From positions 1 to 9,811 of the forward strand of contig DAOWJL010000017.1 in the NCBI GenBank assembly GCA_030640385.1: a DNA stretch of 9,811 nt, in the 5' to 3' direction. The first letter of the stretch is position 1. Each line of letters opens with the position of its first letter. A program made the translations under genes and the position numbers. Origin of the DNA: Dehalococcoidia bacterium (GTDB lineage: Bacteria; Chloroflexota; Dehalococcoidia; Dehalococcoidales; G020351185). The notes beneath the pieces are model-generated. The model had not been told where the DNA came from, searched no databases, and saw only the letters and a list, made by a program, of their open reading frames with translations. This document shows, in pieces, positions 1-5,340 of this stretch.

Positions 1-16
1 GGGTCAATTTAGCATA

Positions 17-93
17 TGGTAGCGCATACCGGATTCGAACCGGTGATCTCCGCCTTGAGAGGGCGGTGTCCTAGGCCGCTAGACGAATGCGCC
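17..93 (-). tRNA. tRNA-Glu (anticodon CTC)
   Basis: The reverse complement folds into a full 77-base cloverleaf: 7-bp acceptor stem, D stem GTCT/GGAC, anticodon stem CCGCC/GGCGG with loop CTCTCAA, 5-base variable loop, and T stem ACCGG/CCGGT closing TTCGAAT. The anticodon CTC reads GAG (Glu). The discriminator is A and CCA is encoded (plus-strand 17-19). The first acceptor pair is a G1-U72 wobble, where a Watson-Crick pair is usual. A minus-strand promoter lies just upstream at 104-132. Confidence 0.95.
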
Positions 94-103
94 ACATCTG
101 GTT

Positions 104-132
104 ATTCTACCAGTTGCTTAAAAAGTTCACAA
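104..132 (-). promoter_or_regulatory. Promoter for tRNA-Glu
   Basis: On the minus strand, a -35-like TTGTGA (127-132) and a -10 TAGAAT (104-109) are separated by 17 bases. The -10 is preceded by TGG, which gives an extended -10. Transcription would start near 97-98, a few bases before the tRNA 5' end at 93. A perfect palindrome (133-152) abuts the -35. Confidence 0.6.
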
Positions 133-152
133 ATTATCTCTATAGAGATAAT
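133..152. repeat. Perfect 20-bp palindrome upstream of tRNA-Glu promoter
   Basis: ATTATCTCTATAGAGATAAT is identical to its own reverse complement over all 20 bases. It sits between the metallopeptidase stop and the tRNA-Glu promoter, directly touching the -35 hexamer. It could be a binding site for a dimeric regulator. As RNA it could form an 8-bp hairpin with a TATA loop, but it is AT-rich and has no clean U-tract, so a terminator is less likely. No protein partner can be named from the sequence. Confidence 0.6.
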
Positions 153-238
153 ACGAAGTGACCTGTGTTTTAGATAATACCTGGCAAACGATATACTGCG
201 TTAATAAATGATAAATACTTCCATTTGTTATGCCCTGG

Positions 239-607
239 CTAGTCTGATTCCAGCCTGCGCAATGTTTCCTCACTACTACCAAAGTGATGGGCTATCTCGT
301 GGCGCACTACCCTTTGTATCTCCATCTCAATTTCTTTATCAGTGCGAGCTATCGCTTCAATTGGTTTTTGAAAAATTGTTATTTTATCCGGTACGACCAT
401 ACCATAATGCCTGCCCCGCCTGGCCTGAGGTACACCTTCATAAAGTCCCAGTAAATGCATCCGTTCACCCACTTTATTACCACCCAGTTGCCTTGATGTC
501 GGATAGTCCTCTACAACTACGTCAACATTTTCCAGTCTGCTTTGAAACTCCGATGGCAATTCATTGATTGCTCTTACCACCAAAACCTCAAACCTCTCTT
601 TTTGCAT
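239..607 (-). CDS. Zincin-like metallopeptidase family protein (PF06262-type)
   Basis: This 122-residue protein has the motif HEIAHHFG at residues 103-110, a zinc-binding HExxH (H103, E104, H107) followed by HFG. Near the C-terminus of a short protein of about 120 residues, this is the hallmark of the small bacterial zincin family PF06262 (formerly DUF1025). The N-terminal part (RFEVLVVRAINELPSEF) also fits the family, whose members usually begin with a helix containing LP. No signal peptide or membrane segment is visible, so it should be cytoplasmic. Substrates of the family are unknown to me. The ATG start is backed by GGAG (617-620) nine bases upstream. A TATAAT-like -10 lies at 664-669 on the minus strand, but no convincing -35 accompanies it. 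The gene stands alone between the two tRNA genes. The open frame on the opposite strand (208-567) is a shadow. Confidence 0.85.
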   Translation of the reverse strand: MQKERFEVLVVRAINELPSEFQSRLENVDVVVEDYPTSRQLGGNKVGERMHLLGLYEGVPQARRGRHYGMVVPDKITIFQKPIEAIARTDKEIEMEIQRVVRHEIAHHFGSSEETLRRLESD

Positions 608-755
608 ATCACATAACTCCAGTGCAGAGCCATTTTACCACGTTTCTCCATGATTATGTTTGGATTATAACTATATTTGATCGATGTTATAGGATAGCAA
701 ATAAAGGGAGGGGGAAAGTGCGCTGAACCACCAGGTGAATGCGCTAACCTGAAAC

Positions 756-829
756 TGGCTGGGGAAGAAGGATTCGAACCTTCGTTGACGGATTCAGAGT
801 CCGCTGTCCTACCACTAGACGATTCCCCA
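756..829 (-). tRNA. tRNA-Gln (anticodon CTG)
   Basis: The reverse complement gives a complete 74-base cloverleaf: acceptor TGGGGAA/TTCCCCA, D stem GTCT/GGAC, anticodon loop CTCTGAA between GCGGA and TCCGT, and T stem GAAGG/CCTTC around TTCGAAT. The discriminator is G and CCA is encoded (plus-strand 756-758). Anticodon CTG reads CAG (Gln). The U1-A72 first pair is characteristic of bacterial glutamine tRNAs and supports the identity. Confidence 0.96.
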
Positions 830-840
830 GCACGTTAAAA

Positions 841-869
841 TTATAGCATCCCGTAAAAACTGAAGCAAT
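841..869 (-). promoter_or_regulatory. Promoter for tRNA-Gln
   Basis: On the minus strand, TTGCTT (864-869) and TATAAT (841-846) are separated by 17 bases. The -10 is perfect and is preceded by TGC, an extended -10. Predicted transcription start is about 834, roughly five bases before the tRNA. The -35 is weak (3 of 6), so the extended -10 probably carries the activity. Confidence 0.65.
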
Positions 870-989
870 GCAAGCTAATCCCAGGGCTACTACTAACTAA
901 CTAGTCCCCAGATTACTATTATACTATTTACATCCTGCCTCAAGAAGCTACAATTAGCTTAAAAGCAGTCAAATGAGGTTTTGAAATAA

Positions 990-1133
990 AACGATCAAGA
1001 ACATCGTATTTTGGCTGAGGTGGCTGGTTATGCCACCACGCGCCAGGTATGTCTACCTGTGGCAGAGAAGCTATCCGCCAAGGGAAATGCGAAGGCATTA
1101 ACCGAGTGCCCGCAGCATGTACTCCTTAAGTGA
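990..1133 (+). other. Possible remnant of a coding sequence
   Basis: This is an open stretch of 47 codons between a TAA (987-989) and a TGA (1131-1133). Its base composition is clearly less AT-rich than the flanks. It reads NDQEHRILAEVAGYATTRQV and continues with KLSAKGNAKALTECPQHVLL before the stop. There is no ATG; the only candidate starts are ATT (1008), TTG (1011) and GTG (1020), and none has a ribosome binding site. The amphipathic helical pattern looks protein-like, but I do not recognise a family. It may be the end of a decayed gene or a chance frame. Confidence 0.2.
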
Positions 1134-1248
1134 CCTTTTAACACTATTCAGCAGTGTTGCCATTGCCGAACAAATTTCACTACCTTGTTAGTATAACCCC
1201 TATACCGGTAATCTTCTCTTGTCACCCTATCCATATACTCAAGCGAAA

Positions 1249-1449
1249 CTAATCATCCTCATCCTTAATCCTTTTTATTAAAAGAGGAAGGATAAAAATC
1301 AGACAGGCAACTAGAAAGACGATGCTGCCGATAAGGTAAAGGATATCGCCATTTTTAACAGCCGAGGTTACAAACAAAACGGCACATATAAGAAACAGAA
1401 ACCAGCCCCATAGATTGAATTTACTCTCTCGGCTCATTTTATCAGGCAT
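1249..1449 (-). CDS. Small membrane protein with two transmembrane segments
   Basis: This 66-residue protein has a short polar N-terminus (MPDKMSRESKFN), a hydrophobic segment at about 13-31, a short polar turn (KNGD, 32-35), a second hydrophobic segment at about 36-58, and a charged tail (KRIKDEDD). The pattern predicts a hairpin in the cytoplasmic membrane with both ends probably on the same side. I do not recognise a family and assign no function. The start is supported by GAAAGG (1457-1462) seven bases upstream of the ATG, and by a minus-strand promoter at 1471-1501. A second in-frame ATG at codon 5 has no better ribosome binding site. It is a single gene, divergent from rnc. Confidence 0.65.
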   Translation of the reverse strand: MPDKMSRESKFNLWGWFLFLICAVLFVTSAVKNGDILYLIGSIVFLVACLIFILPLLIKRIKDEDD

Positions 1450-1470
1450 AGTTTTACCTTTCGTTCTTTA

Positions 1471-1501
1471 ATTATAAAAAGACAATGGTAAAGTATATCA
1501 A
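1471..1501 (-). promoter_or_regulatory. Promoter for the small membrane-protein gene
   Basis: On the minus strand, TTGATA (1496-1501) and TATAAT (1471-1476) are 19 bases apart. The hexamers are good and the spacer slightly long. Transcription would start near 1465, leaving a leader of about 15 bases that contains the GAAAGG ribosome binding site. Confidence 0.5.
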
Positions 1502-1532
1502 CTCAGATTGATACTGGCAATCAGGGTATAAT

Positions 1533-1561
1533 TTGACACCGGATAACCGAACGTTTATTGT
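1533..1561 (+). promoter_or_regulatory. Candidate promoter for rnc
   Basis: A perfect TTGACA (1533-1538) lies 17 bases from TATTGT (1556-1561), which matches the -10 consensus at 4 of 6 positions. Transcription would start near 1568, before the ribosome binding site. An overlapping TATAAT (1527-1532) could serve as an alternative -10, but it lacks a well-placed -35 and a TG extension. Confidence 0.5.
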
Positions 1562-1590
1562 TAGTTCTGTCTGGAAAGTGAGCTACCGCT

Positions 1591-2277
1591 TTGACTGATT
1601 TAATGACACTCCAAAAGGTTCTGGATATCCGTTTCAAAGACCCGTCTCTGCTACAGCAAGCGCTTATTCATAGCTCTTATACCAACGAGAACCCTGATAC
1701 CGCACCAGTTCCCAACGAAAGGCTTGAGTTTCTGGGCGATGCTGTTCTGGGTACGATAATTGCAGAAAAGCTTTACCAGCTTCTGCCCGATGCTACTGAA
1801 GGAGAGCTAACCAGATTACGGGCTGCCCTTGTCCGCCGCACCACTCTGTACAGATTAGCCAGGACCATAGGGCTCAGCGAGTATCTTTATCTGGGCAGGG
1901 GCGAGGAAGCAAGCGGTGGCCGTCATAAATCCAACAATCTTGCCGGAGCTATGGAGGCAGTTATCGCCGCCATCTTTCTGGATAGAGGTTTTAGCGCCGC
2001 GACAGATTTTGTGCTGTGTTTATTTGACACAGATTTAAAGGAATCTGCCAGAAAAGGGGCGGGTATCGACTATAAATCACAACTCCAGCAACTTACCCAG
2101 TCCAGGCAGCAGGAAACGCCTGCTTACCGGATAGTGCAAGCCAGCGGGTCGTCTCACGACCCGCTGTTTACTGCCGAGGTATTTATAGGTGATACCATAC
2201 TGGGAAGGGGTTGTGGAAAAAGTAAAAAATTAGCCGAAGCCGAAGCCGCACACTCAGCACTGGAGCAGCTGGAATAA
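1591..2277 (+). CDS. rnc: Ribonuclease III
   Basis: RNase III cuts double-stranded RNA, acting as a dimer in rRNA and mRNA processing. At 228 residues it has the usual bacterial length and both domains. The nuclease domain (about 5-150) has the signature NERLEFLGD at 42-50, giving the metal ligands E43, E46 and D50, and LAGAMEAVIAAIFLD at 117-131 with E122. The double-stranded-RNA-binding domain runs from about 158 to 227 and ends in the typical KKLAEAEAA helix. Oddity: where E. coli has D114 and Aquifex has D107 (LAD-x-x-E), this protein has Gly119, although E122 is kept. The start is TTG at 1591, with GTGAG (1578-1582) eight bases upstream; the next in-frame ATG (1603) has no ribosome binding site. 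It heads a unit with the small basic ORF and the acylphosphatase gene. Confidence 0.95.
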   Translation: MTDLMTLQKVLDIRFKDPSLLQQALIHSSYTNENPDTAPVPNERLEFLGDAVLGTIIAEKLYQLLPDATEGELTRLRAALVRRTTLYRLARTIGLSEYLYLGRGEEASGGRHKSNNLAGAMEAVIAAIFLDRGFSAATDFVLCLFDTDLKESARKGAGIDYKSQLQQLTQSRQQETPAYRIVQASGSSHDPLFTAEVFIGDTILGRGCGKSKKLAEAEAAHSALEQLE

Positions 2278-2334
2278 CTTTACACAACAAACCCCCCTCT
2301 GTTAAACTTAACCACCAAAGGCGAGAGGTACCGT

Positions 2335-2478
2335 ATGGGAAGGCGAGACTACCGACATCACGAACCTAAAAAACAGAAGAAGCAAGCCAAAAAAACAATT
2401 ATAACCGACATTTTGCTACCACCGGTAACCGTAGAGGTAATTAAAAAGAAGAAGCGGGAGCCAGAAGAAGAAAGCTAG
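2335..2478 (+). CDS. Very basic small protein (47 residues), function unknown
   Basis: An ATG frame of 47 codons ends in TAG at 2476-2478. It is preceded by a strong ribosome binding site, GAGAGG (2323-2328), six bases from the ATG. The protein starts MGRRDYRHHEPKKQKKQAKK, continues with a short hydrophobic stretch (TIITDILLPPVTVEVI, about 21-36), and ends in KKKKREPEEES. It is rich in lysine and arginine at both ends, which suggests nucleic-acid or ribosome contact, but this is inference from charge only. It lies 57 bases after rnc and 13 bases before the acylphosphatase gene, so it is probably cotranscribed with both. I cannot assign it to a named family. Confidence 0.7.
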   Translation: MGRRDYRHHEPKKQKKQAKKTIITDILLPPVTVEVIKKKKREPEEES

Positions 2479-2491
2479 GGCTCTAAAGGGA

Positions 2492-2788
2492 ATGGAAACC
2501 GGGGTGTCCGATTTATTTTCAGTTCAGGTGATAGTATATGGCCGCGTGCAGGGTGTCCTTTTTCGTGATTTTACCTTGAAGCGAGCCAGCGAGCTGGGTA
2601 TAGTCGGCTATGTTCGTAACCTGCGCGGCGTCAGAGCGGTGGAGGTTCAGGCTGAGGGGGAAAGAGCGAAACTGGAAGAGCTGATAGGCAATCTTAAAAT
2701 AGGCCCCCCCGAAGCCAAGGTCGAAAAAACGGATATCAACTGGTCAGATTACAGCGGGGATTACTCCCGCTTCAGTATAAGATATTAG
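2492..2788 (+). CDS. acyP: Acylphosphatase
   Basis: Acylphosphatase hydrolyses carboxyl-phosphate bonds in small acyl phosphates. The protein is 98 residues, close to the usual 90 or so. It carries the phosphate-binding signature GRVQGVLFR at 17-25, with the catalytic arginine R25, and GYVRNLRG at 39-46, with the catalytic asparagine N43. The rest follows the ferredoxin-like alpha/beta fold of the family. The start is uncertain: AAAGGG (2485-2490) is only one base from the ATG at 2492 and 13 bases from an in-frame GTG at 2504. Both N-termini keep the whole domain. It is the last gene of the rnc unit and converges on the DUF362 gene. The 30-base gap between them holds a short AT-rich inverted repeat (CTTAA/TTAAG) that might weakly end transcription. 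Confidence 0.93.
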   Translation: METGVSDLFSVQVIVYGRVQGVLFRDFTLKRASELGIVGYVRNLRGVRAVEVQAEGERAKLEELIGNLKIGPPEAKVEKTDINWSDYSGDYSRFSIRY

Positions 2789-2818
2789 ATAATACCCCAA
2801 GCTTAATTTTTAAGACGC

Positions 2819-3550
2819 TTATATCTCAAGAACTGCTTCAGCTTCCTTAATCAAATCCAGATAACCCATTTTAATACCCAGATACCTGGAAGCCTCGAGG
2901 TCAGTCTGAAAAGGATCACCGATAAATACCTGGCCACACTCCTCAATTTCACCCTTGCCCGATTCCTGCTGGCTGCTGAACTTCTGACGGGCTTCTATAA
3001 TACCCATGTCGAAGGGCAGTGTAAAATACAGGTCAGTCAACACTTTTTCTATCCCCAGGTTATAAAGCTCATCCCAACCGCCGCGAGAGCTATCGCCATA
3101 TTTACCACTCGGTAAGAGAGTTAGTAAATTCCTTATAGACAGATGACCCGCACCGCCGATTACCTTTAAAGGGGATACGCTTATTAAATAATCGCTGGAT
3201 AAAACAACATTGGGCACCCAGAAGGTGGGTATTGCCAGCGGTTTGGGAAGGGGATTATCAACCTCCACCCAGATACAGTCTTTAACATCAAGCGTCAGTA
3301 CCCTCGGGAAATCGTAGCCCAGAGCCTGATATAGCGGGTATATGGGCTCGCCGGTCTGAGTACCATCAAGCAGCAGGATATCGGCGTCACTTATCTTCCT
3401 GATACCCTCAATTATTACCGACAGCATCTCCCGGCTGGTGGTCACCGGATAGGGTACCGGGCAACAGGCGTTTGGTTTTATCAATACCCGCCGTGCCCTC
3501 GATATTATCGAAGGAGCTTTGAAGTAAAAGTTACCAGCATCAAATCTCAA
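2819..3550 (-). CDS. DUF362 domain-containing protein
   Basis: This 243-residue protein has features of the DUF362 family (PF04015). VLIKPNACC at 22-30 is followed by a PVTTSREMLSVIIEGI-type segment (35-50), as in the family's KPN...T-H/S-E-x-x-x-x-I pattern. A conserved GxPxxxL-type region lies mid-protein, and the C-terminal segment GDPFQTDLEASRYLG (211-225) matches the family's D-P-x-x-x-D motif. No ferredoxin-type CxxCxxC cluster motif is present, so this is a stand-alone DUF362 domain; the biochemical role is unknown. The start is TTG (3548-3550), with GGGGGA (3557-3562) six bases upstream. The gene lies 25 bases downstream of mobA on the same strand and is probably cotranscribed with it, which may hint at a molybdenum-enzyme connection (inference). 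Confidence 0.75.
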   Translation of the reverse strand: MRFDAGNFYFKAPSIISRARRVLIKPNACCPVPYPVTTSREMLSVIIEGIRKISDADILLLDGTQTGEPIYPLYQALGYDFPRVLTLDVKDCIWVEVDNPLPKPLAIPTFWVPNVVLSSDYLISVSPLKVIGGAGHLSIRNLLTLLPSGKYGDSSRGGWDELYNLGIEKVLTDLYFTLPFDMGIIEARQKFSSQQESGKGEIEECGQVFIGDPFQTDLEASRYLGIKMGYLDLIKEAEAVLEI

Positions 3551-3575
3551 TAGTCATCCCCCACTATATATTCCA

Positions 3576-4181
3576 TCAGGCAGCTCTTTCTGCAAGCTCA
3601 CTGGCTATATTTAAATCTGCCTTTGTATTCACATTGAAAAAGCTCAGGTGCTGCGGGTCAAAGTTATCTATTTCCTCGGCTTCCACATATCTTACCTTAA
3701 CCATGTTAAGCAAATTATCAATTTTAAGATTATCATCAACAAGCAACTTCTCTATAGCTCCAAGGCAGTTCTTTGAATAAACTGCATGTAGTGGTTCGAC
3801 CATATCCCCCAGCCGGGGGATAGCTATATCAAAGCCAGCCGAAACTTCCAGCATATAATCGATTAAATTTTTGTTCAGAAAGGGCAAATCACAGGCAACA
3901 ACGACGTTATAAGCAGAGTCTGAGTTGATTAATCCGGAATAGATACCAACCAGCGGTCCTTTGCCACGATAGATATCGGTTACTATTTTCAGCTTCTGAT
4001 CGCTAACAACCTGAAAAAGCTTTTCCCCCTCGGTAATAACTATGATAATATCGCTATTCAGAAAGCTAAGCCTGGATACTACCCGCTGTAATAGATTTTC
4101 ACCATCAAGTTCTACTAACGCCTTACTGCGCCCAATGCGCAAGCCCTTGCCGCCAGCAAGAACAATACTACTCGCGCTCAA
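3576..4181 (-). CDS. mobA: Molybdenum cofactor guanylyltransferase MobA
   Basis: MobA joins GMP from GTP to molybdopterin-bound molybdenum to make the guanine dinucleotide cofactor of DMSO-reductase-family enzymes. The 201-residue protein has the nucleotide-binding loop LAGGKGLRIGRSKAL at 8-22 (family pattern LAGG-x-S/G-x-R-M-G-x-x-K), GPLVGIYSGL at 75-84, CDLPFL at 97-102 with metal-binding D98, and the C-terminal FFNVNTKADL. These are diagnostic of MobA within the nucleotidyltransferase family. The start must be TTG (4179-4181): a TAA lies shortly upstream in frame and the P-loop begins at residue 8. The ribosome binding site is weak (GGATG nine bases upstream). It leads the pair with the DUF362 gene and diverges from thiL. 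A promoter with an internal palindrome lies at 4221-4249. Confidence 0.92.
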   Translation of the reverse strand: MSASSIVLAGGKGLRIGRSKALVELDGENLLQRVVSRLSFLNSDIIIVITEGEKLFQVVSDQKLKIVTDIYRGKGPLVGIYSGLINSDSAYNVVVACDLPFLNKNLIDYMLEVSAGFDIAIPRLGDMVEPLHAVYSKNCLGAIEKLLVDDNLKIDNLLNMVKVRYVEAEEIDNFDPQHLSFFNVNTKADLNIASELAERAA

Positions 4182-4220
4182 ACCCGGTTACATCCATCCT
4201 AGAGTCAAACCCCTTAAATA

Positions 4221-4249
4221 ATTCTACCATTGAAGTCAATGCTTGTAAA
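4221..4249 (-). promoter_or_regulatory. Promoter for mobA, with palindrome in the spacer
   Basis: On the minus strand, TTTACA (4244-4249) and TAGAAT (4221-4226) each match consensus at 5 of 6 positions. They are exactly 17 bases apart, and TGG precedes the -10. The spacer contains a perfect inverted repeat, CATTGA-AG-TCAATG (4228-4241), which is well placed to be an operator. Transcription would start near 4214, about 33 bases before the TTG start. No ModE-type or Moco-riboswitch sequence was recognised. Confidence 0.55.
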
Positions 4250-4273
4250 TGGGATTGGGAACTAAATACTGTG

Positions 4274-4303
4274 TTGTTAGCTAATATATGCGGGTGATAT
4301 AAT
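4274..4303 (+). promoter_or_regulatory. Promoter for the thiL operon, predicted leaderless
   Basis: TTGTTA (4274-4279) and a perfect TATAAT (4298-4303) are 18 bases apart, and the -10 is extended by TGA. The ATG of thiL begins at 4311, with just seven bases between the -10 and the start codon. Transcription would therefore begin at or within a base or two of the ATG. No Shine-Dalgarno sequence is present, which fits a leaderless message. Confidence 0.65.
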
Positions 4304-4310
4304 CTCTACT

Positions 4311-5327
4311 ATGAAGGTCTCAGAGCTGGGGGAGTTCGGTCTTATCGACCTCCTTGCTGAAGTGGTCGGCGAATCCCGGGATAGTAAGGCTGCCCCCCTG
4401 CAAAAACCCATAATCGGCATCGGCGATGATGCCGCCGCCTGGTACTGTAACGAAACGATAGAACTGGCTACCGTTGACAGCCTTATTCAGGGAGTTCACT
4501 TCACCCCGGATACAACCGGCTGGCACGATCTGGGTTGGAAAGCGCTGGCGGTCAGCCTGAGCGACATTGCTGCTATGGGTGGTGCTCCCAGATACGCATT
4601 GGTTTCACTGGGGCTACCCGGATATACAGAGGTCGGGGATGTTACCAAACTTTACAGGGGTATGGTTGAGATGGGGAACCGATTCGGTGTCGTCATAATC
4701 GGCGGTGATACCAGTAATGCACCACTTGTAATTATCAACACCACGGTATTCGGCAGTGTTCAGGGGGAGGTCAAAAACGTTCTCACCCGCTCGGCAGCCA
4801 GAGCCGGCGATAAGATAGCGGTTACCGGATATCTGGGTGGGGCTGCCGCCGGGCTGGAAATGCTTAGCCGTAAAGTTGAACTTTCCCGGGAAGACGGTAA
4901 TTCATTGAAGCAGGCTTTTCTGCACCCCACCCCACGGGTAACCGAAGGCCAGATACTGTTACAGCAGGGGGTAAAAACAGCCATAGATATCAGCGACGGC
5001 CTGATTTCAGACCTTGGCCATATATGCCGGGCAAGCAAAGTAGGTGCCCGGATTGAGGTCGAGCGGGTGCCGGTTCACCCTGTGGCTAAAGCCAATTTTA
5101 AAGGAAAAGCCCTTGAAATGGCTCTGGCTGGCGGCGAGGGCTATGAGCTGCTATTTACCGCCAGTGATGATATCATTAACAAGGTCGGCAAGGTGGTTTC
5201 CTGCCCGGTAACGGTTATCGGTGAAATTATAGCCGACGATACAGGCAAAATAACACTTGTTGATAAGCATGGTGAAACGCTAAAACCGGCCAGGACAGGC
5301 TGGCAGCATTTTAAGGCAGAAAGCTGA
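4311..5327 (+). CDS. thiL: Thiamine-monophosphate kinase
   Basis: ThiL phosphorylates thiamine monophosphate with ATP to give thiamine diphosphate, the last step of the pathway, in the cytoplasm. The 338-residue protein has the expected length and motif order of the PurM/ThiL fold: GIGDDAA at 36-42 (metal-binding aspartates), DSLIQGVHF at 56-64, ALAVSLSDIAAMGG at 78-91, GGDT at 131-134, the FLHPTPR-type segment at 203-209, and DISDGLISDLGH at 226-237. The late motif reads GGEGYELLF (274-282), where the family usually has GGEDYELLF, so residue 277 is Gly in place of Asp. The start follows directly on its promoter without a ribosome binding site. It is first in the thiL-tsaE-tsaB-ndk row. No TPP riboswitch precedes it. 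Confidence 0.96.
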   Translation: MKVSELGEFGLIDLLAEVVGESRDSKAAPLQKPIIGIGDDAAAWYCNETIELATVDSLIQGVHFTPDTTGWHDLGWKALAVSLSDIAAMGGAPRYALVSLGLPGYTEVGDVTKLYRGMVEMGNRFGVVIIGGDTSNAPLVIINTTVFGSVQGEVKNVLTRSAARAGDKIAVTGYLGGAAAGLEMLSRKVELSREDGNSLKQAFLHPTPRVTEGQILLQQGVKTAIDISDGLISDLGHICRASKVGARIEVERVPVHPVAKANFKGKALEMALAGGEGYELLFTASDDIINKVGKVVSCPVTVIGEIIADDTGKITLVDKHGETLKPARTGWQHFKAES

Positions 5328-5340
5328 ATTACCTTATTCT

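Larger units (their letters stand above)
830..1248. other. Intergenic region without a convincing gene
   Basis: About 420 bases separate tRNA-Gln from the 66-residue membrane-protein gene. Besides the tRNA-Gln promoter, it holds a short tandem run of CTAA/ACTA units near 890-903. It also holds a small perfect hairpin (AAGCTA, loop CAAT, TAGCTT) at 945-960 with no U-tract, and an open frame of 47 codons at 990-1133 with no good start. No RNA gene or mobile-element ends were recognised. Confidence 0.6.

Noticed and set aside
208..567. Plus-strand open frame of 119 codons
   Set aside because: It is fully opposite the HExxH metallopeptidase gene and shows no recognisable domain; a shadow frame.
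719..755. Terminator or repeat after tRNA-Gln (short repeats around TGCGCT and CACCAGGTG)
   Set aside because: The TGCGCT copies are direct repeats, and the only inverted arms are 4 bp with a 1-base centre, so no stable hairpin plus U-tract can be drawn.
945..960. Hairpin AAGCTA-CAAT-TAGCTT as a terminator
   Set aside because: The stem is only six AT-rich pairs, no gene ends next to it, and no T-run follows on either strand in the right place.
4182..4310. TPP riboswitch for thiL or Moco riboswitch for mobA
   Set aside because: No CUGAGA-type TPP core or Moco-RNA core is present, and thiL appears to have no leader at all.
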